Assembly: GCF_000389965.1 (NCBI RefSeq)
Contig: NC_021191.1
Span: 6,511,501-6,575,500, forward strand
Direction of reading: 5' to 3'
Length of the DNA: 64,000 nucleotides
DNA from: Actinoplanes sp. N902-109
Lineage (GTDB): Bacteria > Actinomycetota > Actinomycetes > Mycobacteriales > Micromonosporaceae
In this document: positions 10,584-19,532 of the stretch, piece by piece
How the letters are laid out: each line of letters starts with the position of its first letter
Position numbering within the stretch: position 1 is the stretch's first letter
The notes under the pieces: model-generated
Seen by the model: only the letters and a program-made list of their open reading frames with translations
Database searches by the model: none
What the model was told of the DNA's origin: nothing
Made by a program: the position numbers and the translations under genes

Positions 10584-10617
10584 GGAGCCTCCCCGGCGAA
10601 GCAGCCGGGGAGGCTTC
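10584..10617. terminator. Bidirectional hairpin terminator
   Basis: An 11-bp perfect stem (GCCTCCCCGGC at 10587-10597 with GCCGGGGAGGC at 10604-10614, loop GAAGCA) extends to about 14 bp with one G-U pair. It lies between the convergent protease and amidohydrolase genes. There is no long U tract on either strand, as is common in actinomycetes. Confidence 0.75.
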
Positions 10618-10621
10618 GGCC

Positions 10622-11449
10622 TCAGCTGCGGCCGAGCCGGTAGAACGCCGAGCCGGTGCCGCCCAGGATCGCCGTACGGTCCGCCGGGCTCAGTCCGGCG
10701 AGCAGCAGGTGCACAGCGGACCGCCAGGCGGCCGCGCCCGCACCCAGCTGGGCGACCGGCCAGTCGGAGCCGTACATCAGCCGGTCCGGGCCGAAGGCCT
10801 CGAGCGCGACGTCCACCGTGCGGCGCAGCCGGTCCGAGTCGCGGCCCACCAGGCCGGCCAGCCCGGACAGCTTCGCCCAGACGTTGCGGCGGGCGGACAG
10901 CTCCCGCAGGTCCGCCGCCCAGGTCCGCTCGTCGGGAGTGTCGGCGATGCCGCCCAGGTGGTCGACGACGAACCGGACCGCGGGGCAGGCATCGGCCAGG
11001 GCGGCGGCCATCGGCAGCTGCCCGGCCCGGACCACCAGGTCGAAGCTGAGGTCGCGCTCGGCCAGCTGCGCCACCCCGGCCCGGACGGCTGGCCTGCTCA
11101 GCCATTCCGGATCGGGATCGAGGTGCACGAGGTGCCGGATCCCGACCAGCCGCCGGTCCGCCCCGGCGTCCAGGCCGGCCAGCTGCGCGGCCGGGTCGGT
11201 GGTCAGGTCGATCCAGCCCACCACCCCGGCGATGGCCGGCGCCGAGTGGCCCAGCAGCCGGCGCGTCTCGGCGAAGCTGTTGCTGGACTGCACGACCACG
11301 GCGGCGGCCATGCCGGTCGCCGCCAGCATCCCGGCGAGGTCGGCGGGGCCGTAGTCCCGGTCGATGGCGCCCATCGTGGCCGGGTCGATCCACGGCTGCG
11401 GATCGGTTTGCCGGTTCCACAGGTGGACGTGGCTGTCCAGGGTGGTCAT
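10622..11449 (-). CDS. Amidohydrolase-2 family sugar lactonase (L-fuconolactonase-like)
   Basis: This is a 275-residue TIM-barrel metal-dependent hydrolase. The DSHVHLW motif supplies two metal-site histidines (residues 7 and 9), and YGSDWP near the C-terminus supplies the usual Asp. By eye about two thirds of residues match the lactonase at 23648-24472, so the two are paralogues. That copy sits in an aldose-oxidation operon, which makes hydrolysis of an aldono-1,4-lactone (L-fucono- or L-galactono-type) the likely reaction here. The gene starts 66 bp after the beta-helix gene on the same strand and is probably co-transcribed with the two secreted CBM2 proteins. It has no signal peptide, so it acts in the cytoplasm on imported, oxidised sugar. 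Exact substrate not proven. Confidence 0.8.
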   Translation of the reverse strand: MTTLDSHVHLWNRQTDPQPWIDPATMGAIDRDYGPADLAGMLAATGMAAAVVVQSSNSFAETRRLLGHSAPAIAGVVGWIDLTTDPAAQLAGLDAGADRRLVGIRHLVHLDPDPEWLSRPAVRAGVAQLAERDLSFDLVVRAGQLPMAAALADACPAVRFVVDHLGGIADTPDERTWAADLRELSARRNVWAKLSGLAGLVGRDSDRLRRTVDVALEAFGPDRLMYGSDWPVAQLGAGAAAWRSAVHLLLAGLSPADRTAILGGTGSAFYRLGRS

Positions 11450-11515
11450 CGCGGGCCCGCCCGGGGCGGTCGGGGAAACCTCATGGACCGTCCTTCCGTG
11501 CCGCTGACGGCGGGG

Positions 11516-14101
11516 TCAGCCGCAAGTGGTTCCGTTGAGGGTGAAGGTGGTGGGGCTGGTGTCGTTGCCGGTCCAGGTGCCCTGGAAGCCGAACTGCACC
11601 GTGCCACCCGGCGCGATCGCGGCGTTGTAGCTCACGTCGGTGGCGGTCACCGCGGACCCGGACTGCGTGACAGCGGCGTTCCAGGCGCTGGTGATCTTCT
11701 GGTCGCCGGGGAAGCTCCACGCCACGGTCCAGCCGTTGACGGTGGCCCCGCCGGTGTTGGTGACCGTGATGTCCGCGGTGAACCCGCCGGACCACTCGTT
11801 GCGCGCATAGGCGACCCGGCAGGCGCCGCCGCCGCTGCTGCCGCCGCTCACCGTCCAGGCGAATGATGCCGAGCCGGAGACCCCGGTCGAGTCGGTCGCC
11901 GAGACGGTCACGCTCGACGTGCCGGCGGTCGTCGGCGTACCGGTGATCAACCCCGTCGAGGCGTTGATCGACAGACCGGCCGGCAGGCCGGACGCCGCGT
12001 ACGTCAGCGTCCGTCCGGACCCCGAGGCGGTCGCCTGGATCTGCAGCCCGCCGATCGCGGTGCCGGATGTGCTCGCCTGGTTGCCCGGGTTGGTGACCGA
12101 CACGGTGGCACGCTGCACGCCGCTCTGGCTGATCACCTGCTGGGCGGCGGACGGCCAGTTCGTGCCGGACACCTGCACGTTGCCGCTGAGCGTGTTGTTG
12201 TGCGGGGCGCCGGTGGCGACGTTGGTGACGCCGCCGTTGTACCAGTTGGTGCGGAACGCGTTGTCGTCGGTGTGGTTGGTGCTGCTGGCGTTGGTGAACG
12301 CCCAGACCCCGGAGTCCTGCACCACGTTGTTGGTGAGGGTGACGTAGCGGGAGCCCTCGTCCAGGTAGAGCCCGACGGTGCGCTGGTTGTCGTAGATGTA
12401 GTTGGCGGTGAACGTCGCGCCCGGGTTCGCCGACAGGTTGTAGAGGCTGCCGCCGTCGTGGAACAGCTTCTTGGTGCCGTGGATCCGGTTGTCGTTGACC
12501 GCGGTGTTCTTCAGCGTCGTGGCCGTGGTGTAGACCGGCTGGTAGTTGTAGGTGCCGCGGTTGGCGTAGTCCTGGCTGCCGCCCGGGTCGTTCATGCCCC
12601 AGCCCCAGCCCACGTCGATGCCGTCGTAGGGCAGGTCGGTGACCTCGTTGTGCTCGATCACGGCGTGGGTGACATAGGTGGACAGGATGCCGGCCATGTC
12701 CTTGTAGTCCTTGGCCACGCCCGAGACGAGGTTGTTGGTGACGGTGATGTTCTGGTTGATCATCGCCGCGTTGCTGGGGTGGTGGGCATCGGGCTGCACG
12801 CCGCCGATCACGATCCCGGCACCGGAGTCGTCGGTGAAGCTGTTGCCGGTCACGGTGACCGAGGAGGCGCCGAGGCCGACGCCGGATGCGTGGGCATCGG
12901 CGTCGTTGCCGATGCCGAGCGCGACCTGGCCCAGATGGGCGAACGTGTTGCCGTTGAGGGTGATGCCTGAGGCCGCCGACACCTGCACGGCGGCCGGTGC
13001 CTGGTGCCAGCTGTTGCGGGTCGCCTCGAACAACTGGCAGCCGGACTGGCAGGACGTCAGGAAGTTCGAGGGCTGCTGGTAGGTCTGGGCGAGGAACGTG
13101 CCGGACTGCTGGTCGGCGTACCCGATGCTGGTGCCCGGTGTCAGCCACGTGGTGTGCGAGAACGTGATGCCCTGGAAGGCGATGTCGTGGGCGGGCGCGC
13201 CGTAGGTGCCGGAGATCTGCAGCAGCGAGGTCAGCTGGGGCAGTTCGATGTCGTGGGCGGCCGGGTTCCAGCCGGTCGGCGCGCGGTAGTAGAGCTGCCC
13301 GGCGGCCGGGTCGAGGTACCACTGCCCGGCCCTGGTCAGGAACGAGTACGAGTTCTGCAGTTGCAGGCCGCCACCGGCGAACGGGCTGGCCAGGGTGTCG
13401 TACCCCCAGTTGTTGTTGTTCCAGGCCGGTTGTTGCATCGTGATGGTCGTACCGGAGATGGACTGCACCGGCGCATAGCGGTCGGTGAACGAGTTCTGGC
13501 TCTCCAGCTCGATCCGGTTCTGCGCGGGCAGACCGGCCAGGTAGTTCAGCGCCGGGTTGGCGATCGTCATGCCGGTCGTGGTGAACCGGACGTCGCTGCG
13601 GTTGATGCCGATGGCGGCGCGCGGCGCGAGCGCCCCGTCGACGTAGAGCTGCCGGGAGTCGGCGCCGACCGGCACCGCGGCGGCATAGATGTTGCTGGCC
13701 GAGTCGTGCAGGGTCCATCCGGTGACCTGCCGGCCGCCGGAGAGCACCGGCGTGCTGCCCGGTGCGGCCTGCCAGCTCACCCGGTAGCCGTTGGCACCGG
13801 AGTCGGCGGCGCCCAGGGCCAGCGGGGCGGCCGGCCGGTAGGTGCCACCGGCCAGCTGCACGACGATGTCGCCGGTCATCGCGGCGGTGCGGGCGCGCAC
13901 CGCGGTGCGCGCCTGGGTCAGCGAGCACGGCGCCGTCGCGGAGCAGTCGGTGCCGCTGCCGTCCGGCGAGGCGTACACGGTGCTCGTCGTGGCGGCGTGC
14001 GCCACGACCGGAGCGGCGGCGAGGCACCCGAGGGCGGCGGCGACGGTGGCCGCCGCCCGCATGGTCCAGCCACGTCCGTGGCGGGTCCGGGATCGAGGCA
14101 T
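11516..14101 (-). CDS. Secreted right-handed beta-helix protein with He_PIG and CBM2 domains (possible GH141-like glycosidase)
   Basis: This 861-residue exported protein has a signal peptide at about residues 14-37 (AAATVAAALGCLAAAPVVAHA). A large parallel beta-helix follows, beginning YASPDGSGTDC and continuing through GGTYRPAAPL and VLSGGRQVTGW. Next is an Ig-like putative-Ig (He_PIG) domain, with GLPAGLSINASTGLITGTP, at about residues 680-750. A family 2 carbohydrate-binding module forms the C-terminus. The N-terminal layout resembles what I recall of GH141 enzymes, which include alpha-L-fucosidases and xylanases, but I cannot assign a family without a profile search. The GH54 gene ends 17 bp upstream and a lactonase gene follows, implying one hemicellulose/pectin side-chain operon. 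A GAGGAAAGG ribosome site lies 10 bp before ATG 14101. Confidence 0.82.
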   Translation of the reverse strand: MPRSRTRHGRGWTMRAAATVAAALGCLAAAPVVAHAATTSTVYASPDGSGTDCSATAPCSLTQARTAVRARTAAMTGDIVVQLAGGTYRPAAPLALGAADSGANGYRVSWQAAPGSTPVLSGGRQVTGWTLHDSASNIYAAAVPVGADSRQLYVDGALAPRAAIGINRSDVRFTTTGMTIANPALNYLAGLPAQNRIELESQNSFTDRYAPVQSISGTTITMQQPAWNNNNWGYDTLASPFAGGGLQLQNSYSFLTRAGQWYLDPAAGQLYYRAPTGWNPAAHDIELPQLTSLLQISGTYGAPAHDIAFQGITFSHTTWLTPGTSIGYADQQSGTFLAQTYQQPSNFLTSCQSGCQLFEATRNSWHQAPAAVQVSAASGITLNGNTFAHLGQVALGIGNDADAHASGVGLGASSVTVTGNSFTDDSGAGIVIGGVQPDAHHPSNAAMINQNITVTNNLVSGVAKDYKDMAGILSTYVTHAVIEHNEVTDLPYDGIDVGWGWGMNDPGGSQDYANRGTYNYQPVYTTATTLKNTAVNDNRIHGTKKLFHDGGSLYNLSANPGATFTANYIYDNQRTVGLYLDEGSRYVTLTNNVVQDSGVWAFTNASSTNHTDDNAFRTNWYNGGVTNVATGAPHNNTLSGNVQVSGTNWPSAAQQVISQSGVQRATVSVTNPGNQASTSGTAIGGLQIQATASGSGRTLTYAASGLPAGLSINASTGLITGTPTTAGTSSVTVSATDSTGVSGSASFAWTVSGGSSGGGACRVAYARNEWSGGFTADITVTNTGGATVNGWTVAWSFPGDQKITSAWNAAVTQSGSAVTATDVSYNAAIAPGGTVQFGFQGTWTGNDTSPTTFTLNGTTCG

Positions 14102-14118
14102 GGTGGCTGTGCCTTTCC

Positions 14119-15564
14119 TCAGCGGTAGCCGGCGGCCACGACGCCGGCCTGCACCGCGTTCTCGGTGGCGTCGGTCGGGAAGCCGGCGGTGATGGCGCCT
14201 TCGAAGAACTCACCCTGGCCGCTGTGGCTGTTGTCGCCGCCGGTGCCCAGCAACAGCGAGCTCTCGGTCTTCATCGGCGAGTAACCCTTGGGCAGCGCAC
14301 CCGAGTACGGCGTGGTCAGCCCGCCGCCGGCCGCGTTGCCGTACTTGAGGGTGAAGTTGGAGGTGCCGTTGTTCTTCTCCCAGGCCGAGACGAAGGGGAA
14401 GTGCACGCCCGAGTTGTTGGGATCTTTGTTGGAGCCGGTGTTGGTGTGGTACATGCCGTTCTCGAGGTCGGCCTCGACCCAGGGCCCGGTGCCGACGCAC
14501 GGATTGTTCCCCCAGTCACCGAACCAGCAGGCGGTGCCCCATTCGATGGCGTTCATCGTGGCGTTGCCGGTGTCGGTGTGCGAGTTCTCGCCGCTGCCGT
14601 AGTCGAAGCAGCACCACTGGTTCACGTAGTTCGACGAGGTGATCATGTAGATGCCCTCCGGCTGTGACCCGGTCGGGGCGTTCTTCGCGTTGTCCACCCG
14701 GTAGCCGACACCCGGGGTGACCTTCACGCCGTACGCCTTGTGGCCGCCGACGGTGATCGGCAGGGCCTTGGCGTCCGCGCCCACGTCGGCGCCGTTGGGC
14801 CCGGGGCCCTTCCACAGCCCGCCCCACGAGATCGGCAGGTCGTTGTGGTTCGCGGTCTGGTCGTAGATCTTGGTGATGGTGCACGAGGTGTTCGCGCAGA
14901 ACGAGTCCTGCGTGGCCGCGTTCGCCACCCCGCCGGCCGACAGCAGGCCGACGTTGGTGTACGCCTTGTCCGACGCCCGCTGCACCTGGTAGAGCGGCCC
15001 GTTGTACGACCCGTACAGCGCCCGGGTGGTGCTGTGCGCCCCGATGCACGGCGTGCCGCCGGCGGCGTAGATGTCACATGCCTGCTGCCCGGGCGGTGGA
15101 GTGGTCGGCGTGGGCGTCGGCGTAGCCGTTGGCGTGCTCGTCGGCGTGGGCGTGGTCACGGTGCCGGTGCAGGCGACGCCGTTGAGGGTGAAGGTGGCCG
15201 GGACCGGGTTGCTGGTGTCGTTCCAGGCGCCGTTGAACCCGAAACTGATGCTCCCGCCGGTCGGGATGCTGCCGTTGTAGGCCGCGTTGGTGACCGTGAC
15301 CGCGGCGCCGGACTGCGTGTAGGTGCCGTTCCACAGCTGCGTCACGGTCTGCCCGGCGCCGAAATCCCAGGACAACCGCCAGCCGTTGATCGGATCGCCG
15401 AGGTCGCTGACGCTCACGTCGGCTCCGAAGCCGCCCTGCCACTGGGAGTTGATCGTGTACTTCACCTGGCAGCCGGCCGCGGCGTGCGCGGCGGTCGCGG
15501 TGACGATGCCCCCGGCGGCCAGGAGCGACATGGCGGCGGCTGCCACCGCCCACCGTACTTTCAT
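14119..15564 (-). CDS. Secreted CBM2-GH54 alpha-L-arabinofuranosidase
   Basis: This is a 481-residue exported enzyme: signal peptide at about residues 1-30, CBM2 at about 31-130 (CQVKYTINSQWQGGF to TFTLNGVAC), a Pro/Thr linker, then a GH54 (AbfB catalytic) domain starting CDIYAAGGTPCIGAHSTTRA. Characteristic GH54 segments include CCFDYGSGE, GPWVEADLENGMY and a closing EFFEGAI. GH54 enzymes remove arabinofuranosyl side chains from arabinoxylan and arabinan; CBM2 binds cellulose or xylan. The position that I recall as the fungal nucleophile (MEAI) reads MNAI here, so catalytic residues need checking. The frame is open further upstream, but ATG 15564 has a perfect AAGGAGG site and starts the signal peptide. 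First gene of a three-gene leftward operon with a promoter and LacI-type operator upstream. Confidence 0.88.
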   Translation of the reverse strand: MKVRWAVAAAAMSLLAAGGIVTATAAHAAAGCQVKYTINSQWQGGFGADVSVSDLGDPINGWRLSWDFGAGQTVTQLWNGTYTQSGAAVTVTNAAYNGSIPTGGSISFGFNGAWNDTSNPVPATFTLNGVACTGTVTTPTPTSTPTATPTPTPTTPPPGQQACDIYAAGGTPCIGAHSTTRALYGSYNGPLYQVQRASDKAYTNVGLLSAGGVANAATQDSFCANTSCTITKIYDQTANHNDLPISWGGLWKGPGPNGADVGADAKALPITVGGHKAYGVKVTPGVGYRVDNAKNAPTGSQPEGIYMITSSNYVNQWCCFDYGSGENSHTDTGNATMNAIEWGTACWFGDWGNNPCVGTGPWVEADLENGMYHTNTGSNKDPNNSGVHFPFVSAWEKNNGTSNFTLKYGNAAGGGLTTPYSGALPKGYSPMKTESSLLLGTGGDNSHSGQGEFFEGAITAGFPTDATENAVQAGVVAAGYR

Positions 15565-15631
15565 GAGGACCTCCTTGCCGGACCGGCTGTGGATGCCGGA
15601 CCCCGCGGGGAACGGCTGTCGTGTGACGGTG

Positions 15632-15660
15632 AAGTTAACGTTCACAACGTCAGACGTCAA
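15632..15660 (-). promoter_or_regulatory. Promoter of the GH54 operon with overlapping LacI-type operator
   Basis: On the minus strand -35 TTGACG (15655-15660) and -10 TAACTT (15632-15637) are separated by exactly 17 bp. Overlapping the -10 is GTGAACGTTAAC (15634-15645), a 12-bp palindrome with one mismatch and a central CG, the pattern of LacI-family operators. Repression released by an oligosaccharide is the natural reading, but no LacI gene is in the window. The rest of the 15565-15887 gap holds this promoter and the divergent one; I saw no gene in it. Confidence 0.6.
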
Positions 15661-15769
15661 ACGACACATGTCTATGTCTTCGGCAGTCGCCAACCCGCCC
15701 GATCCCGCTGAAGTGCGGTTATTGATGGGATGACCGATGGCGCCAGGAGGGACATAACGGTTCGACCGG

Positions 15770-15798
15770 TGGACAACGTCGGGGCACGCGCCTTAAAT
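15770..15798 (+). promoter_or_regulatory. Promoter of the CUT2 transporter-fuconate dehydratase operon
   Basis: The -35 TGGACA (15770-15775) and -10 TTAAAT (15793-15798) have a 17-bp spacer, about 90 bp before the transporter start. A small ACAT-CCC-ATGT inverted repeat sits just downstream of the -10 and could be an operator, though this is weak. Confidence 0.5.
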
Positions 15799-15887
15799 AC
15801 ATCCCATGTCGTCAGGGATCGACACACGTCGTTCTCATGGCGGAAACATCGCCCGTCCGTCCGGCCATCCAGCAGGAGAGAGCAGCG

Positions 15888-16946
15888 ATGAAGCACAGGA
15901 CAGTCCTGCGGGCCGTCGCGTCCGCGGCCACCGCGCTGATGCTGATCAGCGCCTGTGGCCGGTCCGGGACCGGCGCGGCCGGCGGCAGACCGGTGGTCGG
16001 CGTCGACTACCCGCGCTCCGACACCGACTTCTGGAACTCGTTCATCAAGTACACCCCCAGGTCCGGCACCGAGCTCGGCCTGACGCTCAAGACCACCAAC
16101 TCGCAGAACGACGTGGCCAAGCTGACCGCCAACGTGCAGACCTTCCTGAGTCAGGGGGTCAAGGGCGTGGTGATGGCCCCGCAGGACACCGCCGCGATCG
16201 CCCCCGCGCTCGATCAGCTGGCGGCGCGCAAGATCCCGGTGGTCACCGTGGACACCCGGCCGGACTCGGGCGGCGTGACCATGGTGGTCCGGGCGGACAA
16301 CCGTGCGTACGGCACCAAGGCCTGCCAGTTCCTCGGCACCAGACTCGCCGGCAAGGGCAAGGTCGTGATGCTCGAGGGCGGGCTCGACTCGATCAACGGC
16401 CGGGACCGCACCGAGGCGTTCAACGAGTGCATGCGGACCACCTACCCGCGGATCAAGGTCCTCGGTGAGGCCACCAACTGGGACGGGGCGGTCGCGGCGC
16501 AGAAACTGCAGACCGACCTGACCGCCAACCCCGACATCAAGGGCGTCTACATGCAGTCCAGCTTCGCCCTGTCCGGCACGCTCCAGCTGCTGCGGCAGAA
16601 GGGCCTGCTGGTCGCGCCGGACGACCCGGCACACGTGTTCGTGGTGTCCAACGACGGCATCCCGGAGGAACTCAAGGACATCGCCGCGGGCCAGATCGAC
16701 GCCACCGTCTCCCAACCGGCCGACCTGTACGCCAAGTACGCCCTGTTCTACGTGAAGGCCGCGATCGACGGGCAGAAGCCGCAGCCGGGCCCGACCGACC
16801 ACCACAGCACGATCGTCCAGGTCCGGCCCGGCGTGCTCGAGGACCAGCTGCCGGCCCCGCTGGTCACCAGGGACGGCGCCACGTACGGCGGCGTGGCCAG
16901 CGTCAAGAGCGACGACCCCGCACTGTGGGGCAACAACCTCAGCTGA
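15888..16946 (+). CDS. Sugar ABC transporter substrate-binding lipoprotein (CUT2, ribose/xylose type)
   Basis: This 352-residue lipoprotein captures a sugar outside the membrane for the ATPase and permease encoded next to it. The signal peptide ends in the lipobox LISAC, with the lipidated Cys at about residue 24. The mature part is a periplasmic-binding type 1 fold, with GVDYPRSDTDFWNSF near its start, QGVKGVVMAPQDTAAI, and a C-terminal segment ending EDQLPAPLVTRDG. ATG 15888 was chosen over an upstream in-frame ATG because a GGAGAG site lies 7-8 bp before it and the signal peptide begins there. The same operon encodes an L-fuconate dehydratase, so L-fucose or a close relative is the probable ligand. 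Confidence 0.9.
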   Translation: MKHRTVLRAVASAATALMLISACGRSGTGAAGGRPVVGVDYPRSDTDFWNSFIKYTPRSGTELGLTLKTTNSQNDVAKLTANVQTFLSQGVKGVVMAPQDTAAIAPALDQLAARKIPVVTVDTRPDSGGVTMVVRADNRAYGTKACQFLGTRLAGKGKVVMLEGGLDSINGRDRTEAFNECMRTTYPRIKVLGEATNWDGAVAAQKLQTDLTANPDIKGVYMQSSFALSGTLQLLRQKGLLVAPDDPAHVFVVSNDGIPEELKDIAAGQIDATVSQPADLYAKYALFYVKAAIDGQKPQPGPTDHHSTIVQVRPGVLEDQLPAPLVTRDGATYGGVASVKSDDPALWGNNLS

Positions 16947-16962
16947 CCGGAGGCGGAGCGTG

Positions 16963-18480
16963 ATGAGCGACAACGACGCGCCGCCGGTCGTCGAGGCGAC
17001 CGGCGTCACGAAGCGATACGGACCCACGGTCGCGCTGGACGGCGTCGACCTGGTCGTGGCGGCCGGCCGGACGCACGCGCTGGTCGGCCGGAACGGGGCG
17101 GGCAAGTCGACCCTGGTGTCGATCCTGACCGGGTTGCAGGCCCCCGACGCGGGCCGGGTGACGTACGGCGGACGGCCGGCGCCGCGCCTCGCCGACCGGG
17201 ACGCGTGGCGGCAGCGGGTCGCCTGCGTCTACCAGAAGTCCACGATCATCCCGGCGCTGACCGTCGCCGAGAACCTCTGCCTCAACCGGTACGACCGCGG
17301 CCGCACCGGCCTGGTCAAGTGGTCCGCGTCGCGGCGCCGGGCCGCCGAGCTGCTGGCCACCTGGTCGGTGCGGATCGACCCGCGGACCCTGGCCGGCGAT
17401 CTGTCCGTCGAGCAGCGGCAGTTCGTGGAGATCGCCCGCGCGTTGTCGTTCGGGGCCCGGTTCATCATCCTCGACGAGCCGACCGCCCAGCTGGACGGCA
17501 CCGCGATCAACCGGCTGTTCGCGCGCATCCGGGACCTGCAGGCACAGGGCGTGACGTTCCTGTTCATCAGCCACCACCTGGCGGAGATCTACGAGATCTG
17601 CGATGTGGTGACGGTGTTGCGGGACGCCCGGCGCATCGTCACAGCACCGGTGGCCGACCTGCCCCGCGCCGACCTGGTCGCCGCGATGACCGGCGACGCG
17701 GCGCGCGCCGATCCGCGCCCGCCCGCCCGGGGCGGGGATGCCGGTCGGGCAGTCGTGCTGCGGGTCCGTGACCTGACCGACGCCGGCGGCGCGTACCGGG
17801 CGGTCGGTTTCCAGATCGGGGCCGGCGAGATCGTCGGCATCGCCGGGGCGGCCCGCAGCGGGCGGACCGAAGTCGCCGAGACCGTCGTCGGGTTGCGGGC
17901 GGGCGCGGCCGGTGAGGTCGAGATCGCCGGCCGCCGGCCCCGGCCGGGCAGCGTCCCGGACGCCCTGGCCGCCGGCGTCGGATTCGTGCCGCAGGACCGG
18001 CACCGGCAGGGCTTCGTGCCGGACATGTCGGTCGCCGACAACAGCACCCTGTCGGTGCCCGCCCGGGTCGGGCGGTACGGCTTCGTCAGTGCCCGGCGCC
18101 GGGACGCGCTCGCCGCCCGGATGATCGCCAACCTCGCGATCAAGACACCCAGCCCGCACCTGCCGGTGTCCGGGTTGTCCGGCGGCAACCAGCAGAAGGT
18201 GGTCATGGCCCGTGCGCTGGCCGACGATCCGAAGCTGCTCGTACTGATCAATCCGACGGCCGGTGTGGACGTACGGTCCAAGGAGTTCCTCCTGGACAAG
18301 GTGCTGCGGACCGCCCGGGGCGGCTCGGGTGTCCTGATCGCCTCCGACGAACTCGACGATCTGCGGATCTGCGACCGGGTGCTGGTGCTGTTCCAGGGCC
18401 GGGTGCGCGGCGAGTTCGGGCGCGGCTGGCACGACCACGAGCTCGTGGCCGCGATGGAAGGAGTGCACCTCGATGCCTGA
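16963..18480 (+). CDS. Sugar ABC transporter ATP-binding protein (two nucleotide-binding domains, RbsA type)
   Basis: This 505-residue double ATPase powers the CUT2 importer. Domain 1 has an intact Walker A (GRNGAGKST) and Walker B (FIILDEPTAQL), with a degenerate signature (LSVEQRQF). Domain 2 lacks a Walker A (GAARSGRTE, usual for RbsA), keeps the signature LSGGNQQK, but reads LVLINPTAGVDV where the Walker B Glu is expected. Only one hydrolytic site is therefore likely to work. The start is GTG 16960 or ATG 16963, both downstream of GGAGGCGGAG. The last 8 bp overlap the permease gene, implying translational coupling. Confidence 0.92.
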   Translation: MSDNDAPPVVEATGVTKRYGPTVALDGVDLVVAAGRTHALVGRNGAGKSTLVSILTGLQAPDAGRVTYGGRPAPRLADRDAWRQRVACVYQKSTIIPALTVAENLCLNRYDRGRTGLVKWSASRRRAAELLATWSVRIDPRTLAGDLSVEQRQFVEIARALSFGARFIILDEPTAQLDGTAINRLFARIRDLQAQGVTFLFISHHLAEIYEICDVVTVLRDARRIVTAPVADLPRADLVAAMTGDAARADPRPPARGGDAGRAVVLRVRDLTDAGGAYRAVGFQIGAGEIVGIAGAARSGRTEVAETVVGLRAGAAGEVEIAGRRPRPGSVPDALAAGVGFVPQDRHRQGFVPDMSVADNSTLSVPARVGRYGFVSARRRDALAARMIANLAIKTPSPHLPVSGLSGGNQQKVVMARALADDPKLLVLINPTAGVDVRSKEFLLDKVLRTARGGSGVLIASDELDDLRICDRVLVLFQGRVRGEFGRGWHDHELVAAMEGVHLDA

Positions 18481-19516
18481 CACCGCCCTGGCCGGCACTG
18501 CCGCGCCGGACGATACCGGATCGGCCGGCCGCCGGCTGCGGCTGATCGGCGGCCGGGTACCGCTGGCCCGGCTGCGCGACCTCGCCCTGGTCCCGGCCAT
18601 CGTGCTCATCGCGATCGTCGGGCAGATCGTCAGCCCGGTCTTCCTGCAGCCCGACAACCTGCTCAACGTCCTGCAGACGATGTCGGAGATCGCGCTGCTG
18701 GTGCTGGCCGAGACGATGATCCTGATCGTCAAGCGGATGGACCTGTCGCTCGAGTCCACCATGGGCCTGGCCCCGGGGGTGGCGGCCTGGCTGGTGGTGC
18801 CGGCGGGGGCCGGACATGGGCTCGGCCTGCTCGGCGGCGGGTGGGCGGTGCCGCTCACGCTCGCCGTCGGCGCCCTGGTGGGTGTGCTCAACGCGGTGCT
18901 GATCATCCGGTTCGGGTTGAACGGCTTCATCGTCACCCTCGGCATGCTCATCGTCCTGCGCGGTGGCCTGACCGGCATCTCCGGCGGCCGGACGTTCTTC
19001 CACCTGCCGGCGTCGATGCTCTATCTGGGCACCACCGTGTGGCTCGGCGTGCCCGCGTCGATCTGGCTCTGCCTGGCGCTGTTCGCGGTGGCCGTGGTCG
19101 TGCTCGGCTGGACCGGTTTCGGCCGCTCGCTCTATGCGATCGGCGGCAACATCGACGCGGCCAAGGCGGCCGGCATCCGCACCGGCCGGGTGCTCGCGAT
19201 CGTCATCGTCACCGGCAGCGTCCTCGCCGCGCTGGCCGGGCTCCTGCTCTCCGGCCGGCTCGCCTCGGTCGCCTCGGCGCAGGGCAACGGCTACATCTTC
19301 ACGGTCTTCGCGGCCGCCGTCATCGGCGGGATCAGTCTCAACGGCGGCAAGGGCACGGTGGTCGGCGCGTTCACCGGGATCCTGCTGCTGTTCATGATCC
19401 AGAACGTGCTGACCCTGGCCGGCATCCCGGCCCAGTGGATCGGCGCCCTGAACGGGCTGATCATCCTCGCCGCGCTGATCGTCTCGCGGATCACCAGTGG
19501 CACAGTGCAGGACTGA
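18473..19516 (+). CDS. Sugar ABC transporter permease (RbsC type)
   Basis: This 347-residue integral membrane protein of the BPD_transp_2 family forms the channel of the CUT2 importer. After a short cytoplasmic N-terminus there are about eight to ten hydrophobic segments, for example LALVPAIVLIAIVGQIV. The family signature GLNGFIVTLGMLIVLRGG is clear, and a glycine-rich GGISLNGGKGTVVGAFTG stretch occurs near the C-terminus. ATG 18473 overlaps the ATPase gene by 8 bp. It is followed 16 bp later by the dehydratase gene. Confidence 0.93.
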   Translation: MPDTALAGTAAPDDTGSAGRRLRLIGGRVPLARLRDLALVPAIVLIAIVGQIVSPVFLQPDNLLNVLQTMSEIALLVLAETMILIVKRMDLSLESTMGLAPGVAAWLVVPAGAGHGLGLLGGGWAVPLTLAVGALVGVLNAVLIIRFGLNGFIVTLGMLIVLRGGLTGISGGRTFFHLPASMLYLGTTVWLGVPASIWLCLALFAVAVVVLGWTGFGRSLYAIGGNIDAAKAAGIRTGRVLAIVIVTGSVLAALAGLLLSGRLASVASAQGNGYIFTVFAAAVIGGISLNGGKGTVVGAFTGILLLFMIQNVLTLAGIPAQWIGALNGLIILAALIVSRITSGTVQD

Positions 19517-19532
19517 CGACGGAGCTCCCACC

